Below, one piece after another: positions 1-4,898 of a DNA stretch of 8,398 bases. This stretch comes from Bacteroidales bacterium UBA1176. Its GTDB lineage: Bacteria; Bacteroidota; Bacteroidia; Bacteroidales; WCHB1-69. The notes under the pieces are model-generated. The model had not been told where the DNA came from, searched no databases, and was given only the letters and a program-made list of their open reading frames with translations. Location of the stretch: the NCBI GenBank assembly GCA_002311645.1, contig DBYW01000042.1:5425-13822 (forward strand). Reading direction: 5' to 3'. Made by a program: the position numbers and the translations under genes. The number at the start of each line of letters is the position of its first letter. Position 1 is the first letter of the stretch.

Positions 1-1089
1 ACCCAGTCGCTGCACACCAACGCCCTCGACGAGGCTATCGCACTGCCCACCGACTTCTCCGCCCGTATCGCGCGTAACACCCAAATCTACATCCAGGAAG
101 AGACCAAGGTCTGCAAGAGCATCGACCCGTGGGCCGGTTCCTACTATGTGGAGTCGCTGACGCACCAGATTGCCCACCGTGCCTGGAAGCACCTGCAGGA
201 GATCGAGTCCCTCGGCGGCATGGCCAAGGCCATCGAGACCGGCATCCCCAAGATGCGCATCGAGGAGGCCTCCGCCCGCAAGCAGGCCCGCATCGACTCC
301 GGCAAGGAGGCCATCATCGGCGTCAGCAAGTACAAGCTCGACAAGGAGGCTCCCATCGAGACCCTCGAAGTTGACAACACCGCCGTGCGCGAAGCCCAGC
401 TCAAGCGTCTCGCCGAGCTGCGCGCCAACCGCAACGAGGAGGAGGTCAAGGCCGCCCTCGCCGCCATCACCGAGTGCGCGAAGACCGGCAACGGCAATCT
501 GCTCGATCTCTCCATCAAGGCCGCCCGCGTGCGTGCCTCCTTAGGTGAAATTTCCAACGCCCTCGAAGAGGTGTATGGACGTTATAAAGCAAAAATTAAT
601 CTGATTTCAGGCGTGTATAGTGCAGAACAACAGGACAACGACAAGTTCAAGAAGGCCGTTGCCCTTTGCGATGAGTTCGCAAAAAGAGAGGGTCGCCGCC
701 CCCGTATCATGGTGGCAAAGATGGGCCAGGACGGTCACGACCGTGGTGCCAAGGTGGTCGCCACCGGCTATGCCGACATCGGCTTCGACGTCGATATGGG
801 CCCGCTGTTCCAAACCCCCGAAGAGACGGCCAAGCAGGCGGTCGAGAACGATGTCCACATTCTCGGCGTCTCCTCCCTCGCCGCCGGCCACAAGACCCTT
901 GTGCCGCAGGTGATGGAAGAGCTCAAGAAGCTCGGCCGCGAGGACATCATGATTACCGTCGGCGGTGTGATTCCCCCGCAGGACTACCAGTTCCTCTACG
1001 ACCTCGGCGTCGCCGCTATCTTCGGCCCCGGCACTCCCATCGCGGATTCAGCCCTTGCCATGCTTGAGATTCTTATGAAAGAAGAATAG
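1..1089 (+). CDS. mutB: Methylmalonyl-CoA mutase large (catalytic) subunit, C-terminal half, 5'-truncated by window edge
   Basis: This enzyme interconverts succinyl-CoA and (R)-methylmalonyl-CoA using adenosylcobalamin; in Bacteroidota it serves the succinate-propionate route. The frame is open from base 1, so the gene starts outside the window. 362 residues are visible, about half of the usual ~710-720. The first ~180 residues are the end of the substrate-binding barrel and contain IDPWAGSYYVE, typical of the family. A linker follows, then a B12-binding domain from about residue 235. That domain shows the full base-off/His-on signature: DGHDRG (residues 244-249; the ligand His is 246), SSL (291-293) and GG (321-322). 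The end, LEILMKEE, is normal, so the 3' end is intact. The partner small subunit is not visible. Codon use is strongly GC-ending except for an AT-richer patch at about 541-642. The gene is followed by an intrinsic terminator. The related isobutyryl- or ethylmalonyl-CoA mutases are less likely given the sequence style. Confidence 0.95.
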   Translation, partial: TQSLHTNALDEAIALPTDFSARIARNTQIYIQEETKVCKSIDPWAGSYYVESLTHQIAHRAWKHLQEIESLGGMAKAIETGIPKMRIEEASARKQARIDSGKEAIIGVSKYKLDKEAPIETLEVDNTAVREAQLKRLAELRANRNEEEVKAALAAITECAKTGNGNLLDLSIKAARVRASLGEISNALEEVYGRYKAKINLISGVYSAEQQDNDKFKKAVALCDEFAKREGRRPRIMVAKMGQDGHDRGAKVVATGYADIGFDVDMGPLFQTPEETAKQAVENDVHILGVSSLAAGHKTLVPQVMEELKKLGREDIMITVGGVIPPQDYQFLYDLGVAAIFGPGTPIADSALAMLEILMKEE

Positions 1090-1118
1090 TTCTGTTTTGC
1101 CTATATAATATTTGAAGG

Positions 1119-1146
1119 AGGGGAGCGCGGCATGTGCTCCCCTTTT
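1119..1146 (+). terminator. Rho-independent terminator of the mutase gene
   Basis: The hairpin arms are 1119-1128 and 1134-1143, with GGGGAGC pairing to GCTCCCC, one G-T pair nearer the loop and a 5-nt loop. It is followed by TTTT and an AT-rich run. It sits 30 bases after the mutase stop codon, as expected for the end of that transcript, and so separates it from the M20 gene. Confidence 0.85.
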
Positions 1147-1172
1147 AATTGCCCGATAAGGCCTTGCCCTCA

Positions 1173-1202
1173 TTGCACAACCTAATCCCCTCAATAGTTT
1201 AG
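1173..1202 (+). promoter_or_regulatory. Possible weak Bacteroidota-type promoter of the M20 amidohydrolase gene
   Basis: TTG at 1173-1175 is followed after 19 bp by TAGTTTAG at 1195-1202. This is an imperfect match to the Bacteroidota -33 TTG and -7 TAnnTTTG pair. It would start transcription close to 1208, about 20 bases before the ATG. The -7 match is imperfect at its end, so this is a tentative call. It rests mainly on position, after a terminator and before a gene. Confidence 0.3.
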
Positions 1203-1227
1203 TGTCTGAACAATCGAATTTGAAATC

Positions 1228-2355
1228 ATGATGTTAACGAATATCCGTCACACTTTGCACGCGCTCGCCGAGCCGTCGGGCGAGGAGGTGCGCACGCAGG
1301 CGTTCCTGTTGGAACAGTTGCGCCCGTTGAACCCCACGAAAATCCATACGTTCGAGAACAGTCGCAACATCTTGGTGTTGTTCGACTCCGGCGTGCCGGG
1401 CTCCACGCGGCTGTTGCGCGGCGACTTCGACGCGTTGCGTGTACCGGAGACCATCAGCGTGCCGTATGCGTCTCAAACCGCCGGTGTGTCGCACAAGTGC
1501 GGCCATGACGGGCACGCCGCCATCCTGTTGGGCGTGGCGCAGCATCTGCGCGCGAATCCCCCCCGAAAGGGTAGGGTGCTGCTCTTTTTCCAGGCTGCCG
1601 AGGAGACGGGCGAGGGTGCCCGCCAGCTGCTGGATGCAGGCGTCTTGGAACAGTACCGTCCCGATGAGGTGTTCGCGTTCCACAACATTCCGGGCGTGCC
1701 TTTGGGGCAGGTGCTCTGCAGGGCGGGGAGTTTCACCTGCTCGGTGGTCAGCTGCGACATCGTGCTGACGGGCCATACGGCGCATGCCGCCGAGCCGCTC
1801 AAGGCATTGTCGCCCTATCCGGCGGCGCGTGCCATCACCGACCGGCTGTTGGCGCTTAACCGTTACGAGATGTCGCGCGACGATTTCCAGCTGCTCACGC
1901 TGGTGCAGTTCCGCGTGGGAGAGGTGGCCTACGGGGTTGCGGCGGGCGAGGGCGTGCTGCGGTTCACGCTGCGCGCCAAGAAGGATGCGCGACTGCAGGC
2001 ACTCAAGCGGGAGTTGGTGCAGGTTGTGGAAGAGGAGGTGGCCAAATGTGCGGGATTGCGGTACGACGTGGCATGGAAGGAGTATTTTGCGGCATCGGAG
2101 AACCATCCTGCGGCGGCGGACAAAGTGCGGCAAGCCGCCAAACAGTGCGGACTGGAATATGTGACCAAGGAACAGCCCTTCTCGTGGGGCGAGGATTTCG
2201 GCCTGCTGACACAGCACTACCCCGGGGCGCTCTTCGGCATCGGCTCCGGCACAGAGCAACCGCCCTTACACCACCCGCACTTCGACTTCCCCGACGAGTT
2301 GCTGCCCATAGGGGTGGAGATGTTCAACGCCCTGCTGCAGCTTTCGGAGCAATAA
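1228..2355 (+). CDS. M20-family (M20D-like) amidohydrolase / metallopeptidase
   Basis: This is a probable zinc-dependent cytoplasmic hydrolase of N-acyl-amino acids or small peptide-like amides, in the family of N-acyl-L-amino acid amidohydrolases and IAA-amino acid hydrolases. Its 375 residues match the usual 370-400. Family motifs appear in order: RGDFDAL (64-70), metal-binding CGHDGH (91-96), catalytic/metal Glu-Glu in QAAEETGEGA (122-131), HN (152-153), the dimerisation-domain motif TGHTAHAAEP (181-190), WGEDF (320-324, where many relatives have SEDF) and a late metal-ligand His in LHHPHFDF (347-354). No signal peptide is seen. Two ATG codons lie in tandem (1228, 1231) and the exact start is uncertain by one residue. 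No Shine-Dalgarno is visible, as is normal in this phylum. The gene converges on gmhA across a repeat array. The substrate cannot be inferred from sequence or context. Confidence 0.88.
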   Translation: MMLTNIRHTLHALAEPSGEEVRTQAFLLEQLRPLNPTKIHTFENSRNILVLFDSGVPGSTRLLRGDFDALRVPETISVPYASQTAGVSHKCGHDGHAAILLGVAQHLRANPPRKGRVLLFFQAAEETGEGARQLLDAGVLEQYRPDEVFAFHNIPGVPLGQVLCRAGSFTCSVVSCDIVLTGHTAHAAEPLKALSPYPAARAITDRLLALNRYEMSRDDFQLLTLVQFRVGEVAYGVAAGEGVLRFTLRAKKDARLQALKRELVQVVEEEVAKCAGLRYDVAWKEYFAASENHPAAADKVRQAAKQCGLEYVTKEQPFSWGEDFGLLTQHYPGALFGIGSGTEQPPLHHPHFDFPDELLPIGVEMFNALLQLSEQ

Positions 2356-2378
2356 AAAAGGGTTGCGGTTTACGAGGT

Positions 2379-2629
2379 GAAACTTGAAACTGTAGATCAA
2401 AGACTTTATAGTTCATAGTCATAGTTCAAAGTTTCAAGTCCCAGGTTTCAAGTTTCAACGTCCAACTGTCATAGCCATAGTTCATAGCTATAGTTCCAAC
2501 GTCCAACGACTAACATCCAACATCCATAGCCATAGTCATAGTTTCAAGTTTCAACGTGCAACTGTCATAGCCATAGTCATAGTTCCAAGTTCCAACGACC
2601 AACATCCAACGACCAATCGCCAACGTCTA
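2379..2629. repeat. Degenerate heptanucleotide repeat array (array A) filling the M20-gmhA intergenic gap
   Basis: About 250 bp parse into roughly 35 near-consecutive units, mostly 7 bp, with a few 6-bp units of the TCATAG type. Units fall into two families, CCAAC/CAAGT-type (for example TTCCAAC, GACCAAC) and CATAG-type (for example GCCATAG). The array lies between two convergent stop codons and ends on the gmhA stop (2627-2629). Its first part contains GAAACTTGAAAC (2379-2390), the exact inverse of a 12-mer inside the array. It is not a CRISPR, because units are only 7 bp and there are no spacers. It resembles in kind the short tandemly repeated heptanucleotide sequences (STRR) described in filamentous cyanobacteria; that analogy is inference. 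No gene is seen in this stretch. Confidence 0.8.
2446..2626. repeat. Two tandem copies of a ~90-bp higher-order repeat inside array A
   Basis: Positions 2446-2481 and 2542-2577 are a 36-bp direct repeat with one mismatch (C versus G at unit position 17). Both copies are followed by CATAG units and then by a TTCCAA...CATCCAAC block. The second copy starts 96 bp after the first, immediately where the first ends. This shows that array A grew at least once by duplicating a block of about twelve heptads, not only by single-unit slippage. Confidence 0.75.
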
Positions 2630-3208
2630 CCCGCGCGGGAACATCGTAGACTCCACCAATTCGCAGAAGATGTGTCCCAGCATAATGTGGGACTCCTGGA
2701 TGCGCGGGGTGTCGGAGGAGGGCACGTTGAGCAGGATGTCCGCATAATCCTTCATCAGTCCACCACTCTCGCCCGTCATGGCGATAATATGAAGTCCCAT
2801 CTCCTTGGCAGCCTTGAAGGCTTCGAGGATGTTCTTGGAGTTGCCGGAGGTGGAGATGCCGACGATGACGTCGCCCTTTTTGGCGGTGCCGCGCAGCAGG
2901 CGTGAGAACACAAGATCGTAGCCGTAGTCGTTGCCCACGGCGGTGAGGTAGGAGGTGTTGCAATGCAGGGCTTCGGCGTTGAGCGGGGGACGGTCGTAGT
3001 AGAAGCGGCCTGAGAGCTCCGCCGCCAAGTGCTGGGCATCCGCCGCGCTGCCGCCGTTGCCGCAGAAATGGACCTTGCCGCCGGCTCGCAGCGATTCGAC
3101 CATCATTTCCGCCGCCGCCTGCACACACGCCATCAGCGCTTCATCCGACAAAATATGTTGTTTTACACCGATGCTTTCCTGTATGGATTCTTGTATTCTT
3201 GCATTCAT
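2627..3208 (-). CDS. gmhA: Phosphoheptose isomerase (D-sedoheptulose-7-phosphate isomerase)
   Basis: This enzyme converts sedoheptulose 7-phosphate to D-glycero-D-manno-heptose 7-phosphate, the first step of ADP-heptose synthesis for the LPS core and surface glycans. It acts in the cytoplasm as a tetramer. The protein is 193 residues, the normal GmhA length, and consists of a single SIS (sugar isomerase) domain. The phosphate-binding loops CGNGGSAADAQH (49-60) and STSGNSKN (119-126) are intact. So is the metal/active-site set H60, E64, Q171 and H179, in the spacing of known zinc-containing GmhA proteins. The ATG at 3208 is chosen because it gives the normal N-terminus and lies 20 bases after a TAnnTTTG element. 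An in-frame ATG at 3283 would place the promoter inside the gene. No other heptose genes (hldE, gmhB, hldD) are adjacent, so it stands as a single-gene unit. DiaA-like SIS proteins are the main alternative but lack this metal-site set. Confidence 0.93.
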   Translation of the reverse strand: MNARIQESIQESIGVKQHILSDEALMACVQAAAEMMVESLRAGGKVHFCGNGGSAADAQHLAAELSGRFYYDRPPLNAEALHCNTSYLTAVGNDYGYDLVFSRLLRGTAKKGDVIVGISTSGNSKNILEAFKAAKEMGLHIIAMTGESGGLMKDYADILLNVPSSDTPRIQESHIMLGHIFCELVESTMFPRG

Positions 3209-3228
3209 AATCAACTTTTTTTCGCGGG

Positions 3229-3236
3229 CAAAAATA
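3229..3236 (-). promoter_or_regulatory. -7 promoter element of gmhA
   Basis: Read on the minus strand this is TATTTTTG, an exact match to the Bacteroidota -7 consensus TAnnTTTG. It predicts a start near 3222 and a leader of about 14 bases before the gmhA ATG. No clear TTG -33 element is seen 19-21 bp further upstream, which is common in this phylum. Confidence 0.65.
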
Positions 3237-3272
3237 CAATAAAAAAGGGAATTAAAAACCTGATGGTCTAAA

Positions 3273-3284
3273 TCAAGTTTCAAC
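3273..3284 (+). repeat. Isolated copy of an array-A 12-mer upstream of gmhA
   Basis: TCAAGTTTCAAC here is identical to 2448-2459 and 2544-2555 in array A, on the other side of gmhA. gmhA is therefore bracketed by the same word in the same orientation. A chance 12-mer match is possible, but its two-heptad form (CAAGT then CAACC) fits the array rule. Confidence 0.55.
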
Positions 3285-3285
3285 C

Positions 3286-3545
3286 GAGCTCTTGCCCATG
3301 CAGGGGCTATGTGGCATCTTACAGATTGTCACCCTTTCGCACCGGGAAGGCGCAGTGCCTCGTGGCAAGAGACTCCCGCGGTGCGATGAGTGTCCGCCGC
3401 GCATCCCGTCACCACACTTGCTACGCTTCGTGTGGTGTTACAAAAAGGAAGACCTCTTCGAGGTCAATTCAATTATATCGTCATTGCCCCTTCAGACGTG
3501 TTCCGAAAGAACACCCGTCTCTGTAACCCTCCGGGACTGCTTAAA
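3286..3545. other. Hairpin-rich non-coding segment; candidate structured RNA or miniature repeat element
   Basis: This stretch has no credible gene but contains four good inverted repeats. The first is a long-range stem, 3286-3296 with 3364-3375 (CTCTTGCC pairs exactly with GGCAAGAG, extended 3 bp past a bulged A). The second is CACCACAC (3410-3417) with GTGTGGTG (3430-3437). The third is GACCTC-TTC-GAGGTC (3451-3465). The fourth is AGACG/TGTTC with GAACA/CGTCT (3494-3520, loop CGAAA and a 2-nt bulge). GC content is higher than in the arrays on either side. Two overlapping short open frames exist, but neither has a recognisable domain or start context. It may be an RNA, a MITE-like repeat or a decayed insertion; I do not recognise a family. 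Confidence 0.5.
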
Positions 3546-3547
3546 TA

Positions 3548-3692
3548 GAGTTAATAGATAAGAGTTAAAGCTAATAGCTAAGGGCTGTTGGATGTTGGTC
3601 ATTGGCTGTTGGTCGTTGGAATTAATTTCTTAATTATCAATGTCAACTACCAACAGCCAACAACAAACCTCCAATCGCCAATATCAAATATT
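3548..3692. repeat. Inverted heptanucleotide array (array B) abutting the nuclease promoter
   Basis: The left arm, 3548-3624, is eleven consecutive 7-bp units with no indel. It drifts from GAGTTAA types to GGCTGTT and GGTCGTT types. The right arm, 3644-3692, is seven consecutive units of mostly CAAnnnn form (for example CAACAGC), in the opposite orientation. Positions 3605-3618 pair with 3644-3657 at 13 of 14 bases. Inside this, AATTAA (3620-3625) pairs with TTAATT (3630-3635) around a TTTC loop. The array could thus form a large imperfect hairpin. It shares its word style with array A (for example GACCAAC versus the inverse GTTGGTC). No gene is present. Confidence 0.78.
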
Positions 3693-3697
3693 TATTG

Positions 3698-3705
3698 TAT
3701 CTTTG
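3698..3705 (+). promoter_or_regulatory. -7 promoter element of the secreted nuclease/phosphatase gene
   Basis: TATCTTTG is an exact TAnnTTTG match, preceded by TTG as in many Bacteroidota promoters (TTGTATCTTTG). It predicts a start near 3711 and a leader of only about 9-15 bases before the ATG at 3720 or 3726. The zone where a -33 element would lie is occupied by the last units of array B. Confidence 0.7.
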
Positions 3706-3719
3706 CACTTTAAAAACAA

Positions 3720-4784
3720 ATGGTTATGAACTCAAATATACTTTTAATGTTAGTATGCATCCTTTTCGGGGTGCGGTTGATGGCGCAGGAGCCTTCCGAT
3801 ACGCTCCTGGTGGCCTTCTATAACGTGGAAAACCTCTTTCATCCGACCGACGATTCGCTGGCGGCGGACGACGATTTTACGCCCGAGGGGCTCTATCATT
3901 GGGGTTATAAGCGTTATTATAGAAAAATTAACAATATTGCAAAGGTTCTGGTTGCAATGGGGCGGGGGAATCCGCCGGCCATCGTCGGGGTGGCCGAGAT
4001 TGAGAACGACCGTGTGCTGCACGACCTGTGCCACCGCTCACCGCTCCAGAGGTTCGGCTATCGTTTCGTGCATCACGACTCGCCCGACCGGCGCGGCGTC
4101 GATGTGGCTCTGCTCTATCGCGACAGCCTCGTGACCATCCTTCAGGAAAGGGCCGTGCCCGTGGTGTTCCCCTTCGAGCCGAACACGCGAAACCGAGACC
4201 TGCTGCATGCGCTTGTCCGGCTGTCGTGCGGCGACTCCCTGCATATCATCGTCAACCACTGGACCTCACGCTTCGGTGGCTATGCGGCCACCATCCCCAA
4301 ACGCAACTATTATGCCGACGTGGCACGCCACCTCGTGGACTCCATCCTTGCCCTCAATCCGGCGGCGAATGTGCTCCTCATGGGCGACTTCAACGACTAT
4401 CCCACCGACGAGAGCATGGAGAGACACCTGCGTGCGCGGCGCTTCGCATCGACAAAGGCAACTGCTCAAGATGCAAACACCATCCATGACGACACCCTCT
4501 TTAACCTGATGTACCACTTTGTGGCGCAGAACAATGTCGGCTCCCACAAACACGAGGACTTCTGGGGATGCCTGGACCAGATTGTCGTCACGCGGGGAAT
4601 GCTTGACGGCTCGGGCCGCATGCGTGTTGCCGGCGGGGTGCCCCATATCTTCGATGAGGAATTCCTGCTCGTACCGGACGACAAATATGGGGGCATGAAG
4701 AATTATCGCACCTACCTCGGCCCCCGCTATATAGGCGGTTTTGCCGACCACCTGCCCGTGTATGTCAGGATCGCGTGTGATTAG
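3720..4784 (+). CDS. Secreted endonuclease/exonuclease/phosphatase (EEP) family protein
   Basis: This is a probable metal-dependent phosphodiesterase or nuclease exported from the cytoplasm. Of its 354 residues, 4-23 form a hydrophobic signal peptide ending LMAQ, a common Bacteroidota cleavage context; there is no lipobox Cys. The EEP fold motifs appear in order: FYNVENLF (33-40, metal/substrate Asn35), VGVAEIEN (89-96, metal Glu93), RRGVDVALLY (124-133), VNHWTSR (178-184, catalytic His180), MGDFND (221-226, Asp223/Asn225), LDQIV (285-289) and ADHLPV (342-347, final Asp-His pair). The catalytic set is therefore complete. The ATG at 3726 (MNSN) is an equally good start. The gene has its own promoter and converges on the T9SS protein gene. 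Whether the substrate is DNA, RNA or a phospho-lipid or -sugar cannot be read; an extracellular DNase-like role is the family-based guess. Confidence 0.85.
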   Translation: MVMNSNILLMLVCILFGVRLMAQEPSDTLLVAFYNVENLFHPTDDSLAADDDFTPEGLYHWGYKRYYRKINNIAKVLVAMGRGNPPAIVGVAEIENDRVLHDLCHRSPLQRFGYRFVHHDSPDRRGVDVALLYRDSLVTILQERAVPVVFPFEPNTRNRDLLHALVRLSCGDSLHIIVNHWTSRFGGYAATIPKRNYYADVARHLVDSILALNPAANVLLMGDFNDYPTDESMERHLRARRFASTKATAQDANTIHDDTLFNLMYHFVAQNNVGSHKHEDFWGCLDQIVVTRGMLDGSGRMRVAGGVPHIFDEEFLLVPDDKYGGMKNYRTYLGPRYIGGFADHLPVYVRIACD

Positions 4785-4840
4785 GACATGTCGGGTTCCG
4801 TGCTGATTGGCTGGGTTCTGGCGTATGGGCGCTTTATGAA

Positions 4841-4872
4841 ACAAGGCCCCGCAAGCTGTTGCGAGGCCTTGT
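4841..4872. terminator. Hairpin between convergent genes, probable shared terminator
   Basis: ACAAGGCC (4841-4848) pairs with GGCCTTGT (4865-4872). One mismatch follows, then CGCAA (4850-4854) pairs with TTGCG (4859-4863) around a GCTG loop. It lies 57 bases after the nuclease stop and 27 bases after the T9SS gene stop (on the minus strand). There is no clean T-tract on either side, so efficient intrinsic termination is not certain. Confidence 0.55.
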
Positions 4873-4898
4873 ATGTTATGGTGTTTCTGACGGAAATT

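Noticed and set aside
1234..2259. Long open frame (341 codons) on the minus strand opposite the M20 gene
   Set aside because: It is a shadow of a GC-rich coding strand. The translation has no domain, is rich in R/H/Q, and the plus-strand frame carries all M20 motifs.
2379..2629. CRISPR array
   Set aside because: Units are only about 7 bp, contiguous and variable, with no constant repeat of 23-40 bp and no unique spacers. No cas genes are nearby.
3209..3283. Upstream in-frame start that would add 25 residues to GmhA
   Set aside because: The extension spans the TAnnTTTG promoter element, has no GmhA homology pattern, and the protein from 3208 already has the normal family length.
3292..3561. 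89-codon open frame upstream of the nuclease gene, and an overlapping 71-codon frame at 3311-3526
   Set aside because: No recognisable domain, no promoter or start context, Cys/Arg-rich composition, and overlap with strong hairpins. More likely non-coding, though a short gene cannot be fully excluded.
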